A stretch of DNA of 64,000 nt from Pseudomonas mendocina (GTDB lineage: Bacteria; Pseudomonadota; Gammaproteobacteria; Pseudomonadales; Pseudomonadaceae): positions 1,674,001 to 1,738,000 of the forward strand of contig CP148074.1 in assembly GCA_037482215.1 (NCBI GenBank), in the 5' to 3' direction. Under the pieces are notes generated by a model. The model did not search any database and was not told the origin of the DNA. It saw nothing but the letters and a program-made list of their open reading frames with translations. Both the position numbers and the translations under genes were made by a program. This document shows, piece by piece, positions 1-8,589 of the stretch (positions are counted from its first letter, which is position 1; each line of letters opens with the position of its first letter).

Positions 1-1
1 G

Positions 2-631
2 GGTGCTCTGGCTGATGCTATCAACAAAGAAACTGGCAAAACTGGTATCTCGGCCATCTCCAAAGGCGGAGAGATTGAACTGGTTAGCTCCCGCGGTGAT
101 GCGATCGTGATCGGCGACTTCGCGGCAACTTCCGGTACTGCAACCATGACTGCTTATGACTTCTCCGGTGAGACAGCCATGAGCTCTGGCACTATCTCCG
201 CAGGTTCGGGCATGCGTGCTGATGGTCAAATCCGCTTTGAAGCAGCTGATGCCTTCTCACTGACTGGCATGGGCTCTGGGATGGCAACTAGCAGTGGTGC
301 AGTATTCAGTGAGCTGGACACTGTTCGCGAGATCGATATCAGTACTTCGACTGGCGCACAGGATGCTCTTGGTATCATCAACGGCGCGATCGCTAACATC
401 GACTCGCAGCGTGCTCAACTGGGTGCTGTACAGAACCGCTTTGAAAACACCATCTCCAACCTGCAGAATATCTCCGAGAACGCCTCTGCTGCTCGCAGCC
501 GGATTCGGGATACTGACTTCGCAGCGGAGACTTCGGAACTGACCAAAAATCAGATCCTGCAACAGGCTGGTACCGCTATCTTGGCTCAGGCCAACCAGCT
601 TCCACAGGCAGTGCTCAGCCTCTTGGGCTAA
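2..631 (+). CDS. fliC: Flagellin, C-terminal part (5' end outside window)
   Basis: Structural subunit of the flagellar filament, exported through the flagellar type III system and polymerised under the FliD cap. The reading frame is open from base 2, so the N-terminal D0/D1 region lies upstream of the window. Visible are the end of the surface-exposed variable region (Gly/Ser/Thr/Ala-rich, roughly the first 100 residues) and the conserved C-terminal helix region with the pattern NIDSQRAQLGAVQNRFE, followed by RIRDTDFAAETSELTK and the terminal LAQANQLPQAVLSLLG. This C-terminal signature is diagnostic for bacterial flagellin. FlaG and FliD follow on the same strand, as in other Pseudomonas. Very sure of family; the flagellin type (a or b) cannot be assigned from this fragment. 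Confidence 0.97.
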   Translation, partial: GALADAINKETGKTGISAISKGGEIELVSSRGDAIVIGDFAATSGTATMTAYDFSGETAMSSGTISAGSGMRADGQIRFEAADAFSLTGMGSGMATSSGAVFSELDTVREIDISTSTGAQDALGIINGAIANIDSQRAQLGAVQNRFENTISNLQNISENASAARSRIRDTDFAAETSELTKNQILQQAGTAILAQANQLPQAVLSLLG

Positions 632-649
632 GCATAATAAGCTAGACTT

Positions 650-678
650 CGGGGGGATGAGCTGAGCTCTTTCCCCCG
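650..678 (+). terminator. Stem-loop after fliC, probable terminator
   Basis: A C-plus-five-G arm (650-655) pairs with a five-C-plus-G arm (673-678), with a smaller GAGCT/AGCTC helix possible inside the loop. It sits 19 bases after the flagellin stop and just before the flaG ribosome binding site. No T tract follows, so it may act as a weak terminator or an RNA-stabilising 3' hairpin that lets fliC exceed flaG in expression. Confidence 0.45.
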
Positions 679-702
679 TTGCCTCATTCTGAGGAGAGGA
701 TT

Positions 703-1053
703 ATGGATACCAGATCTATTGCCAATACAGCTACAGCGTCAGTCACTGCTGACAGTCGCGTTTCTGGTACTACTGCTGGTGCAGCCCTCGCTGAACAGCA
801 GCGCAATGTGTTGAATGCTGGCCGTGGTTCTCGTGAAGATTTAGAAGCAGCGGTGGCTACAATTAGTGACTTTGTCCAGTCTGTAAGTCGCAGCCTTAAT
901 TTTTCCCTTGAGGAGGGTAGCGGTCGGGTGGTTGTTAAAGTCACCGACAGCGGTTCTGGCGATGTAATTCGGCAGATTCCTTCTGAGGAAGCGTTGCAGC
1001 TGGCTGAGAACCTTTCTGAGGTTCGCAGTCTGCTGTTCAAGGCCGAGGCCTGA
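703..1053 (+). CDS. flaG: FlaG family protein
   Basis: Small cytoplasmic FlaG-family protein of 116 residues. Genes of this family lie next to flagellin and the cap gene and affect filament length; the biochemical role is not settled. The N-terminal half is Ala/Ser/Thr-rich and low in complexity. The C-terminal half carries the family pattern: NFSLEEGSGRVVVKV followed by GDVIRQIPSEEAL, close to the end. The ATG at 703 is chosen because GAGGAGAGGA stands directly upstream; an ATG at 679 in frame has no such site. It lies between fliC and fliD, which fits a filament-length role. Confidence 0.9.
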   Translation: MDTRSIANTATASVTADSRVSGTTAGAALAEQQRNVLNAGRGSREDLEAAVATISDFVQSVSRSLNFSLEEGSGRVVVKVTDSGSGDVIRQIPSEEALQLAENLSEVRSLLFKAEA

Positions 1054-1063
1054 CCCACAAGGT

Positions 1064-1079
1064 TGGCACGGCTTTTGAT
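1064..1079 (+). promoter_or_regulatory. Sigma-54-type promoter candidate for fliD
   Basis: TGGCAC at 1064-1069, five bases, then TTGAT at 1075-1079 resembles the -24/-12 pattern TGGCAC-N5-TTGC(A/T), with A in place of the usual C in the -12 element. It lies about 50 bases before the fliD start. FleQ with sigma-54 controls fliD in P. aeruginosa, which supports the reading; the imperfect -12 element lowers confidence. Confidence 0.5.
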
Positions 1080-1128
1080 TGTTCTTCCCTAACAAGGATT
1101 GGCAGTCACATTTTTGGCGAGGTGAATC

Positions 1129-2862
1129 ATGGCTGGTATCTCAGGTCTGGGGTCAGGGATTGATATCCAGGAAATGGTCAGTAAGCTGGTGGCTGTGGAG
1201 CGTGCTCCTAAGCAAAACCAAATTACCAAGCAGCAGACTGCTGCTGAGTCCAAGATATCAGCCTTGGGCACATTGTATTCAGCTGTTAATGAGCTGGGCA
1301 CTGCACTGCAGAACCTGAATAAGGCCTCTGCATTTCAGAAACAGAGTGTATCGTCATCCAACTCATCGGTTTTAACGGTTACCTCTGACGGCAACATCCC
1401 GCCCAGCAAATTCAGCTTGCAGGTGCAACAGCTAGCCTCCAGCAGCAAGGTGGTGTTGCCCTCTGTTACGGGGGGCTCATCCGCTTCATTTAATACCGGC
1501 TCATTGTCCATCAGTGCTGGCGATAGCAGCATTGAGGTCAATATCACCGAACAGAACAACAGTCTGCTTGGCATTCGTGATGCTATTAATGCTGCGGGCG
1601 ATAGCAAAGGTATTAGTGCAAGTATCGTTACAGACTCGTCCGGCTCTCGGTTGGTGCTGAGCTCATCCAAAACGGGCGAGGGGAACGATCTTAAAGTCAG
1701 TGTCACTGAGGATGGTGCGGCCTCTGGCAGCAACTCGTTGAAGGCGCTGGGCTTTACTGGGGGTAGCAGCACGACCCAACTGCCGCAAGTTGAGGGTGGT
1801 GCGGCCGCGACCTTCAAACAGGGTACCCTGACAATTGCCAGTGGGGCTGTAAGCCTTGGTATTGATGTTGACGCCGAGGACTCTCTCGACGCAATCATGC
1901 AGAAAATCAATGCTGCCGGTGCATCCCAGGGCATCAGTGCTTCCATTGAAACCGTTAAGGATGGCTCTCGGCTGGTGATTCACTCCAGCAACGGTGAGGA
2001 CCTGACCGTCACTGCGAGCAGTGATGACAGCAGTGCAGGTAGCAACAATCTAAGCGCTCTTGCATCAGTTTCTGGCAGCAACAGTAAAACCATTGATACT
2101 GCTAAGTCTGCACTGTTTACGGTAGACGGGCTCGCAGTAAAGAAAGATTCCAACACCATCAGTGACGTTATTGATGGCGTGACAATCAAGCTGACAGGCG
2201 TTCAGTCTGCTGATGACATCGCTGCAAATAAAACTGTCGATATCACCGTCAGCCAAGATAGATCCGCTGTTCGTACAAACCTTCAGCAGTTCGTGGATGC
2301 TTACAACAAACTGATAAGCACAACTAACAGTCTGACCGTGGTGGTTCCTGCGGCGCAGGAAGGTGAAAACCCGGTTACCGGTGCATTGGTAGGGGACTCA
2401 TCTGTACGTAACCTTCTTGCAAGTTTACGCAAGGAGATGGTCAGTCTGAACACCAGTGGGACAGGTGTCAGTTCGCTGGCAGAGCTGGGTGTTACCACCC
2501 AAAAAGACGGCACCCTCAGCTTGGATAGCAGTAAACTCGATGCGTTTCTGGTTAACAATTTTGATCAGGCTGGCGAGTTCCTCACCGGCACTAATGGTCT
2601 GATGGGGCGTCTTGAGTCTGTCACTAAACCCTACTTGGGTACTGACGGCGTAATTAAGCAGCGTGACAGTGCACTTTGGTCGACTAAAGCCGATTTGAAG
2701 AAGCAGCAGGAAGTGCTGGATCTGCGTATTGAAAAATTCGAGACTCGCCTGCTTGCGCAATATCAGGCGATGGATAGCCTTGTCGCTCAACTCTCGCGTA
2801 CAAGCGAAAACCTCACTAATTCTTTAGCCAGCCTGCCTGGCGTAGTTAAACAGGATAAGTAA
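1129..2862 (+). CDS. fliD: Flagellar filament cap protein FliD
   Basis: Cap protein (HAP2) at the tip of the filament, which folds incoming flagellin; in Pseudomonas it can also bind mucin. 577 residues. The N-terminus [13 protein letters not shown] and the following coiled region to about residue 70 are typical FliD D0/D1; the C-terminus ends in the matching coiled region (about 500-577, rich in Leu, Gln and Glu). The middle holds two similar segments, about residues 115-208 and 223-313, each with the pattern IN/AAG.S.GISASI followed by GSRLV..SS, so the protein is roughly 100 residues longer than the P. aeruginosa protein as I recall it. The AGGTGA site before 1129 supports the start. The stop overlaps the fliS start (TAATG). 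Confidence 0.97.
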   Translation: MAGISGLGSGIDIQEMVSKLVAVERAPKQNQITKQQTAAESKISALGTLYSAVNELGTALQNLNKASAFQKQSVSSSNSSVLTVTSDGNIPPSKFSLQVQQLASSSKVVLPSVTGGSSASFNTGSLSISAGDSSIEVNITEQNNSLLGIRDAINAAGDSKGISASIVTDSSGSRLVLSSSKTGEGNDLKVSVTEDGAASGSNSLKALGFTGGSSTTQLPQVEGGAAATFKQGTLTIASGAVSLGIDVDAEDSLDAIMQKINAAGASQGISASIETVKDGSRLVIHSSNGEDLTVTASSDDSSAGSNNLSALASVSGSNSKTIDTAKSALFTVDGLAVKKDSNTISDVIDGVTIKLTGVQSADDIAANKTVDITVSQDRSAVRTNLQQFVDAYNKLISTTNSLTVVVPAAQEGENPVTGALVGDSSVRNLLASLRKEMVSLNTSGTGVSSLAELGVTTQKDGTLSLDSSKLDAFLVNNFDQAGEFLTGTNGLMGRLESVTKPYLGTDGVIKQRDSALWSTKADLKKQQEVLDLRIEKFETRLLAQYQAMDSLVAQLSRTSENLTNSLASLPGVVKQDK

Positions 2863-3254
2863 TGAGCAAGGCTCCGATTGACACCTATAAGCAGGTCAAC
2901 TTGAACCAAGAAGTTTCTCCGCACAAGACTGTTCAGTTACTGCTTGAGGGCGCTTTGCAACGTGTGATGTTAGCCAAGCATGCTCACACTGAGGGTGACA
3001 CCGAGATTCGTGGCTTGGCAGTAGGCACAACCATCACTATTTTGGGTGTGCTGCAGGCTAGTCTTGATAAAGAGCTCGGGGGTGATATCGCCGAGAATCT
3101 GGACTCGCTTTATGACTACATGACGCGCCGTCTGGCGGGAGTTTCCCTCGATAAGACACTGGACTCTCTGGATGAAGTGCAGACGCTGCTCGAGCAGATC
3201 AAGACTGCTTGGGATTCCATTGAGCCGGAAGCAGAAACCGCTCTGGAACGCTGA
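2862..3254 (+). CDS. fliS: Flagellin chaperone FliS (copy 1)
   Basis: FliS binds the C-terminal end of flagellin in the cytoplasm, prevents premature polymerisation and delivers it to the export gate. 130 residues, mostly helical. Family features seen: an N-terminal [24 protein letters not shown] with the conserved P-H-K-x-V-x-L-L-x-E-G-A pattern, and the later [12 protein letters not shown]. The start codon overlaps the fliD stop by one base, which indicates translational coupling. A paralog follows immediately. Confidence 0.95.
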   Translation: MSKAPIDTYKQVNLNQEVSPHKTVQLLLEGALQRVMLAKHAHTEGDTEIRGLAVGTTITILGVLQASLDKELGGDIAENLDSLYDYMTRRLAGVSLDKTLDSLDEVQTLLEQIKTAWDSIEPEAETALER

Positions 3255-3335
3255 TTTGGGTGTTTTCATCGCTAAAGTTTTTCGCTGCTAGGCCGATATT
3301 AGGAATATCCACTTAGTAACTAGCGAGAACATGCG

Positions 3336-3716
3336 ATGAACGCTCTGGCGGCCCTCAAGCAATATCAAACCGTCAATACACAGGCTCAGGCAATTGAAGC
3401 GAGTCCGCATCGCCTGATTCAGATGTTGATGGAGGGCGGTTTGACTCGAATCGCTCAGGCGCGTGGCGCAATGGAGCGTGGGCAGACTGCAATGAAGGGT
3501 GAGCTGATCAGCAAGGCCATCGGAATTATCGGTGGCCTACGCCAGGGGCTAAACCTCGAAGTCGGTGGCGAAATTGCCACCAATCTGGATAATCTGTACG
3601 AATATATGGCTGGGCGTCTGGTTGAAGCTAATGTGCACAATCAAGTCGAACCCCTGGATGAGGTGGCTGGCCTGTTGCGTAATGTGAAATCAGGCTGGGA
3701 CGCCATTGCGCAGTAA
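3336..3716 (+). CDS. FliS paralog (copy 2)
   Basis: Second FliS-family protein, 126 residues. It has the N-terminal YQTVNTQAQAIEASPHRLIQMLMEGGL and the family block LDNLYEYMAGRLVEAN. It shares the fold pattern of copy 1 but the sequences differ at most positions, so the duplication is old. P. aeruginosa also carries two fliS-type genes after fliD. One copy may serve flagellin and the other a different late export client; that division is inference. The spacer of 81 bases from copy 1 shows no clear promoter. Confidence 0.9.
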   Translation: MNALAALKQYQTVNTQAQAIEASPHRLIQMLMEGGLTRIAQARGAMERGQTAMKGELISKAIGIIGGLRQGLNLEVGGEIATNLDNLYEYMAGRLVEANVHNQVEPLDEVAGLLRNVKSGWDAIAQ

Positions 3717-3738
3717 TGCGTTGGTAGAGGAAGGTTTA

Positions 3739-4035
3739 ATGAGCTCATCTGTGCAGCGTCTTGAAGAAACCGGCAGTGCCCTGCGTCAGGCATTAGTCAG
3801 TCGGGACTGGGCAGCCATTGGTGAGTTGGATCTGCAATGCCGCCAGGCTGTTGATGAAGTCATGGTCGAATCAGTGGCGGATGAACAGCTGCTTCAGTCG
3901 CGTATGCAGGATTTGCTGGACTTGTATCGTGAGCTTGTAAGCGTCTGTCAGGCAGAGCAACGCCGCTTGGCTCAGGAAATGGTGCAGATCAATCAGTCCA
4001 AGCAGGGCGCCAAGGTTTATCAGTTCTTCAGCTAA
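3739..4035 (+). CDS. fliT: FliT-like flagellar export chaperone
   Basis: Small helical protein (98 residues from the ATG at 3739) at the position of fliT, whose product chaperones the cap protein FliD. Sequence similarity to enteric FliT is weak; the call rests on size, helical and Gln/Glu/Leu-rich composition (for example LYRELVSVCQAEQRRLAQEM), and its place right after fliS. The start at 3739 has GAGGAAGG about 5-12 bases upstream; an earlier in-frame ATG at 3706 would overlap the end of the fliS paralog. The last two-thirds are predicted long helices with coiled-coil character. Confidence 0.75.
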   Translation: MSSSVQRLEETGSALRQALVSRDWAAIGELDLQCRQAVDEVMVESVADEQLLQSRMQDLLDLYRELVSVCQAEQRRLAQEMVQINQSKQGAKVYQFFS

Positions 4036-4051
4036 ATTCGCTTTCTTTAAG

Positions 4052-4080
4052 GCCGGTGCCAAAATGCACCGGCTCCTCTC
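4052..4080 (+). terminator. Intrinsic terminator after fliT
   Basis: A perfect eight-base stem, GCCGGTGC at 4052-4059 and GCACCGGC at 4066-4073, closes a six-base loop and is followed by a pyrimidine run (TCCTCTCT). It lies 17 bases after the fliT stop and ends the fliD-fliS-fliT transcript before fleQ. Confidence 0.75.
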
Positions 4081-4171
4081 TGTATTTCTGCACTTATCAC
4101 AACTTCCAAAACTTATTGTTCAGCTGAGGTTTGCAACTGCTGCTGGTCAACGAGTTTTGTACGCCATAAAA

Positions 4172-4200
4172 TTGACATTGCCACCGAAATTGACTTTACT
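4172..4200 (+). promoter_or_regulatory. Sigma-70-type promoter candidate for fleQ
   Basis: TTGACA at 4172-4177, a 17-base spacer, and TTTACT at 4195-4200 form a good -35/-10 pair, about 78 bases before the fleQ ATG. In P. aeruginosa fleQ is transcribed by the vegetative sigma factor and repressed by Vfr, consistent with this arrangement. No Vfr site was identified with confidence. Confidence 0.6.
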
Positions 4201-4277
4201 AGTGGCTAATTAATATCGTTGACCCTGAAGGTTGGGTTAGTGACGCATTTTCCACTTCGGGAACAGCAGACTTACTT

Positions 4278-5747
4278 ATGTGGCGTGAGACGAAGATTCT
4301 CCTGATTGATGACAATAGCGATCGCCGTCGCGATTTAACGGTGATTCTGAACTTTCTTGGGGAAGATCATCTGGCGTGCGACAGCCAGAACTGGCGGCAA
4401 TGCGTTGCCGAGCTGGAGTCCAGCCGGGAAGTCCTTAGCGTTCTGCTTGGCGAAGTGAAGGCAAAAGGTGGCCTGCTTGAAGTGCTCAAGCAGCTTGCCG
4501 GTTGGGACTCGTTCATCCCAACTTTGCTGGTTGGGGAACAGATCTCCGTTGACTGGCCTGAAGAACAGCGCCGCAGCGTGTTGGCCAGCCTTGAGTTGCC
4601 GCTCAGCTACAACAAGTTGCTCGATAGTCTGCACCGTGCTCAGGTCTATCGCGAAATGTATGACCAAGCCCGTGAGCGTGGTCGTCAGCGTGAGCCCAAC
4701 CTGTTCCGCAGTTTGGTCGGTACCAGTCGTGCCATTCAGCAAGTGCGCAAAATGATGCAGCAGGTTGCCGATACCGAGGCCAGTGTATTGATCCTTGGGG
4801 AGTCGGGTACGGGCAAAGAGGTGGTCGCCCGTAATCTGCATTACCACTCCAAGCGCCGTGACGCGCCATTCGTGCCGGTCAATTGCGGGGCTATTCCCGC
4901 TGAGCTACTGGAAAGCGAATTGTTTGGTCATGAGAAGGGGGCCTTCACCGGTGCGATCACCAGCCGTGCTGGCCGTTTCGAACTGGCCAATGGCGGCACC
5001 CTGTTCCTCGACGAAATCGGTGATATGCCGCTGCCGATGCAGGTTAAGCTGTTGCGCGTGTTGCAGGAGCGTACATTTGAGCGTGTTGGCAGTAATAAGA
5101 CTCAGAATGCGGACGTGCGCATCATCGCTGCAACCCACAAGAATCTGGAACAGATGATTGAGGACGGCAGCTTCCGTGAAGATCTGTACTATCGACTGAA
5201 CGTCTTCCCGATTGAGATGGCGCCGCTGCGTGAGCGTATTGAGGACATTCCTCTGCTGCTCAACGAGCTGATTTCACGCATGGAAGTGGAAAAGCGCGGG
5301 TCGATCCGTTTCAACTCGGCGGCCATCATGTCGCTGTGTCGTCACGACTGGGCGGGAAACGTGCGTGAGCTGGCTAACCTCGTCGAACGCATGGCCATCA
5401 TGCATCCGTATGGTGTAATTGGCGTTGGCGAGCTACCGAAGAAATTCCGCCACGTCGACGATGAAGACGACGGGATGGTTGCCGGTATTCGTGAGGAGCT
5501 GGATGAGCGCTCGTCGTTGATGGCTGGTCTGCCGGGTGTGGATTCCGTGGCCATGTTACCGCCCGAAGGGCTGGACCTTAAGGATTACCTGGGCAACTTG
5601 GAGCAGGGGCTGATTCAGCAGGCGCTTGATGATGCCGGTGGCGTCGTGGCCCGAGCTGCTGAACGCCTGCGCATCAGACGTACCACGCTGGTCGAGAAAA
5701 TGCGCAAGTACGGCATGAGCCGCCGTGAAGATGAGGGTGATGAGTAG
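4278..5747 (+). CDS. fleQ: Flagellar master regulator FleQ
   Basis: Sigma-54 enhancer-binding protein at the top of the Pseudomonas flagellar cascade; it also binds c-di-GMP and controls exopolysaccharide and adhesin genes. 489 residues. N-terminal FleQ receiver-like domain (1-125) starts [12 protein letters not shown] but has LLGE where a phosphorylated Asp would be expected, as in other FleQ proteins. The AAA+ domain carries Walker A GESGTGKE (174-181), the sigma-54 contact loop GAFTGA, and Walker B LFLDEIG. A Fis-type helix-turn-helix ([16 protein letters not shown]) is at the end. It has its own promoter and terminator and activates the fleSR promoter just downstream. Length matches the family. 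Confidence 0.98.
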   Translation: MWRETKILLIDDNSDRRRDLTVILNFLGEDHLACDSQNWRQCVAELESSREVLSVLLGEVKAKGGLLEVLKQLAGWDSFIPTLLVGEQISVDWPEEQRRSVLASLELPLSYNKLLDSLHRAQVYREMYDQARERGRQREPNLFRSLVGTSRAIQQVRKMMQQVADTEASVLILGESGTGKEVVARNLHYHSKRRDAPFVPVNCGAIPAELLESELFGHEKGAFTGAITSRAGRFELANGGTLFLDEIGDMPLPMQVKLLRVLQERTFERVGSNKTQNADVRIIAATHKNLEQMIEDGSFREDLYYRLNVFPIEMAPLRERIEDIPLLLNELISRMEVEKRGSIRFNSAAIMSLCRHDWAGNVRELANLVERMAIMHPYGVIGVGELPKKFRHVDDEDDGMVAGIREELDERSSLMAGLPGVDSVAMLPPEGLDLKDYLGNLEQGLIQQALDDAGGVVARAAERLRIRRTTLVEKMRKYGMSRREDEGDE

Positions 5748-5787
5748 CGCCTGCCGCTTCTGTCAGCAACTTGGCGTTTCTCGCATG

Positions 5788-5828
5788 AATAAGGCCGAAG
5801 GTTAATAAAATCTTCGGCCTTATTTTTT
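5788..5828 (+). terminator. Strong intrinsic terminator after fleQ
   Basis: AATAAGGCCGAAG at 5788-5800 pairs perfectly with CTTCGGCCTTATT at 5812-5824 (13 base pairs, 11-base loop) and is followed by a T run. It ends the fleQ message and separates it from the sigma-54 promoter of fleSR. Confidence 0.9.
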
Positions 5829-5858
5829 AACTCATTGATTTATATCGATTAAATTTTA

Positions 5859-5873
5859 AGGCACGGGTATTGC
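5859..5873 (+). promoter_or_regulatory. Sigma-54 promoter of fleSR
   Basis: AGGCACGGGTATTGC keeps both invariant dinucleotides: GG at 5860-5861 and GC at 5872-5873, with the correct ten-base spacing, and TTGC in the -12 element. It lies about 55 bases before the fleS ATG. In P. aeruginosa fleSR is transcribed by RpoN with FleQ, so FleQ encoded just upstream is the expected activator. Confidence 0.85.
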
Positions 5874-5927
5874 TTTAGCTCTCTGCAAATGACTGTCTTC
5901 TGACGCCTCGTCACGCGAGAGAACACT

Positions 5928-7139
5928 ATGAGCGCAACTGCCGAACGCCATGATCCGAACCAGGCACTCTGCCGTGAAGCTGAGCACGTTAATCCTGTTG
6001 ATGTAGAGCAGGCCTACGCTCTATTCAATCAGGTATCCAGCCAGCTCAATACCTCATACGGCTTGCTTGAGGCGCGTGTGAATGAGCTCAAGGGGCAGCT
6101 GGAGCTGGCCAGCGCTCAGCGCCTGCAGGAGTTGGCAGAAAAAGAGCGTCTGGCACATCGTCTACAGAGCCTTCTCGATCTGCTGCCTGGCGGTGTCATT
6201 GTTCTGGATGCTCAGGGTGTTGTGCGTGAGGCCAATCCAGTTGCTTGTGCTCTATTAGGTAAGCCGCTGGTTGGCATGCTGTGGCGCGACGTAATTATCC
6301 GTAATTTTTCGCCCCGCGAAGATGATGGCCACGAAATCTCACTCAAGGATGGCCGCCGCTTATCCATTGCAACCCGCTCTCTGGATGGCGAACCAGGTCA
6401 GCTCATCTTGCTGAACGACTTGACCGAAACCCGTCGCTTGCAGGACCAATTGGCCAGGCATGAGCGATTGTCCTCCCTCGGTCGGATGGTCGCATCGCTG
6501 GCTCACCAAGTACGCACGCCGCTGTCTGCGGCGATGCTCTATGCAAGTCATTTGGCCGACGAGTCATTAACTGGTGAACAGCAGAAGCGTTTTGCTGCAA
6601 GACTCAAGGAGCGCCTATACGAGTTGGAGCATCAGGTGCGCGACATGCTGGTGTTTGCCCGTGGTGAGCTGCCAATGCCGGACCGTCTCTCTCCCAAAGC
6701 GTTGTTTGATGCCGTACGTAATGCATCTGAGCCCCATGTGCAGGGGCTGCAAGTCCGTTGGCAATGCGACAGCAACGTAGGTGAAGTGCTGTGTAATCGC
6801 GACACCTTGGCGGGTGCCGTGCTTAACCTGATTGAGAACGCGATCCAGGCTAACCCTGACGACCTTCTGCTGAAGGTCCATCTTTACGTTCGTGGCAACA
6901 CGCTGCGCCTGAGTGTTAGCGACAATGGTCCAGGCGTTGCTCAGGATGCTCTCGAGCGCCTCGGCGAGCCTTTTTTTACCACTAAGACAACAGGAACAGG
7001 CCTTGGACTGGCCGTTGTAAAGGCAGTGGCAAAAGCCCACAAAGGTGAATTGTTTTTGCGCTCTCGCCCTGGATTGGGCACCTGCGCAACGCTCAGCCTT
7101 CCGCTGATTTGTGCGCCGCAGGCTGTGTTTCAGGAGTAA
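5928..7139 (+). CDS. fleS: Flagellar sensor histidine kinase FleS
   Basis: Cytoplasmic histidine kinase that phosphorylates FleR to turn on the basal body, hook and late flagellar genes. 403 residues with no membrane segment. A coiled coil spans about 45-80; a PAS domain follows (about 82-165, LLPGGVIVLDAQGVVREANP). The phospho-accepting His is H193 in LAHQVRTPLS. The ATPase domain shows the N box NLIENAIQAN (300-309), G1 DNGPG (332-336) and G2 TGTGLG (355-360). It is intact and lies six bases before the chosen fleR start. Start at 5928 follows GAGAGAAC. Confidence 0.97.
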   Translation: MSATAERHDPNQALCREAEHVNPVDVEQAYALFNQVSSQLNTSYGLLEARVNELKGQLELASAQRLQELAEKERLAHRLQSLLDLLPGGVIVLDAQGVVREANPVACALLGKPLVGMLWRDVIIRNFSPREDDGHEISLKDGRRLSIATRSLDGEPGQLILLNDLTETRRLQDQLARHERLSSLGRMVASLAHQVRTPLSAAMLYASHLADESLTGEQQKRFAARLKERLYELEHQVRDMLVFARGELPMPDRLSPKALFDAVRNASEPHVQGLQVRWQCDSNVGEVLCNRDTLAGAVLNLIENAIQANPDDLLLKVHLYVRGNTLRLSVSDNGPGVAQDALERLGEPFFTTKTTGTGLGLAVVKAVAKAHKGELFLRSRPGLGTCATLSLPLICAPQAVFQE

Positions 7140-7145
7140 GTGGGT

Positions 7146-8540
7146 ATGAGCAATAAAATCCTTCTGGTAGAAGACGACCGGGCATTGCGCGAGGCTTTGG
7201 CCGATACGCTGAGCATCGCCGGGCATGATTATCGTGCTGTGGATTGTGCTGAATCCGCATTGCAAGCGTTGACTGAAGAAACCTTCAGCCTGGTGATCAG
7301 TGATGTGAACATGCCGGGCATGGATGGCCATCAGCTTCTGGCTCGGATTCGTCATAACTACCCACAGTTGCCGGTACTGTTGATGACTGCTTTTGCAGCG
7401 GTAGATCGGGCAGTCGATGCCATGCGCCTCGGAGCCGTCGATTACTTGGTCAAACCGTTTGAGCCTAAGGCCTTGCTGGCGCTGGTAGACAAGCATGCAT
7501 TAGGGCGAGTGAGTCCAGCTGATCAGGCCGGACCGGTGGCAGTGGAGCCTGCCAGCGTGCAATTGTTGGCGCTGGCGGCCCGCGTCGCGCAGAGCGATTC
7601 GACCGTATTGATTACTGGCGAATCCGGTACAGGTAAAGAGGTGTTGGCGCAGTACATACATCAGCAATCACCGCGCGCCAGCAAACCCTTTATTGCTATC
7701 AACTGCGCGGCGATTCCAGACAACATGCTGGAAGCCACCTTGTTTGGTCATGAGAAAGGTGCCTTCACCGGGGCCATTGCTAGCACGCCAGGCAAATTCG
7801 AACTGGCCGAGGGCGGCACGATCTTGCTTGATGAAATTTCTGAAATGCCCCTTGGCCTGCAGGCCAAATTGTTGAGGGTGCTGCAGGAGCGTGAAGTGGA
7901 GCGGGTGGGGGCACGTAAACCCATCACGCTAGATATCCGCGTCGTGGCTACCAGTAACCGCGATTTGGCGGCTGAAGTGGCAGCAGGGCGTTTCCGGGAA
8001 GACCTGTTTTACCGACTTTCAGTCTTTCCGCTGGCCTGGCGTCCTCTGCGCGAGCGCCCGGCAGACATTGTGCCGCTGGCTGAGCGTCTGCTGGATAAGT
8101 ACATGAAGAAAATGAATCACGGCCCAATACGCTTGTCCGCAGCAGCTCAAGCCTGTTTGCGCCAGCATGCGTGGCCCGGCAACGTGCGCGAGCTGGACAA
8201 TGCCATTCAGCGTGCGTTGATCTTGCAGCAAGGTGGGGTGATAGAGCCCGAAGACCTGTGTCTGGATACGGTGATCGGTTTGACCCCAATCAGCGCGCCT
8301 TTGCCGCCGTCCCCCGTATCAGCCGTTGCAACTGCGCCAGTGGCAAGTGAGGCGAGTGGCTTGGGGGATGACCTGCGCCGCCATGAGTTCCAGATGATTA
8401 TCGACACTTTGCGCGCCGAGCGTGGTCGACGTAAGGAGGCTGCTGAGCGGCTGGGCATCAGCCCGCGCACGTTGCGTTACAAGCTGGCGCAGATGCGTGA
8501 CGCCGGAATGGATGTGGAAGGTTATCTGTTCGCCAGTTAA
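7146..8540 (+). CDS. fleR: Flagellar response regulator FleR
   Basis: Sigma-54-dependent response regulator that activates class III flagellar operons after phosphorylation by FleS. From ATG 7146 it has 464 residues; a GTG at 7140 in frame is a weaker alternative because the GGAG of CAGGAGTAAG is better spaced from 7146 and family members begin close to KILLVEDD. The receiver domain has the acidic pair EDD and phospho-Asp D53 (SDVNMPGMDG). The AAA+ domain carries [14 protein letters not shown] and the Walker B ILLDEIS. A linker rich in Pro/Ala precedes the Fis-type helix-turn-helix (AAERLGISPRTLRYKL). Confidence 0.97.
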   Translation: MSNKILLVEDDRALREALADTLSIAGHDYRAVDCAESALQALTEETFSLVISDVNMPGMDGHQLLARIRHNYPQLPVLLMTAFAAVDRAVDAMRLGAVDYLVKPFEPKALLALVDKHALGRVSPADQAGPVAVEPASVQLLALAARVAQSDSTVLITGESGTGKEVLAQYIHQQSPRASKPFIAINCAAIPDNMLEATLFGHEKGAFTGAIASTPGKFELAEGGTILLDEISEMPLGLQAKLLRVLQEREVERVGARKPITLDIRVVATSNRDLAAEVAAGRFREDLFYRLSVFPLAWRPLRERPADIVPLAERLLDKYMKKMNHGPIRLSAAAQACLRQHAWPGNVRELDNAIQRALILQQGGVIEPEDLCLDTVIGLTPISAPLPPSPVSAVATAPVASEASGLGDDLRRHEFQMIIDTLRAERGRRKEAAERLGISPRTLRYKLAQMRDAGMDVEGYLFAS

Positions 8541-8555
8541 AGCGACCTAAAAGAA

Positions 8556-8581
8556 AAGGGCGAGTCACTTGGCTCGCCCTT
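8556..8581 (-). terminator. Terminator between fleR and lapD
   Basis: AAGGGCGAG at 8556-8564 pairs with CTCGCCCTT at 8573-8581, with an eight-base loop. On the minus strand the stem is followed by TTTTCTTTT-like sequence, so it is a standard terminator for lapD. On the plus strand it lacks a T run but may still stop fleR transcription. Confidence 0.8.
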
Positions 8582-8589
8582 GATCATCA

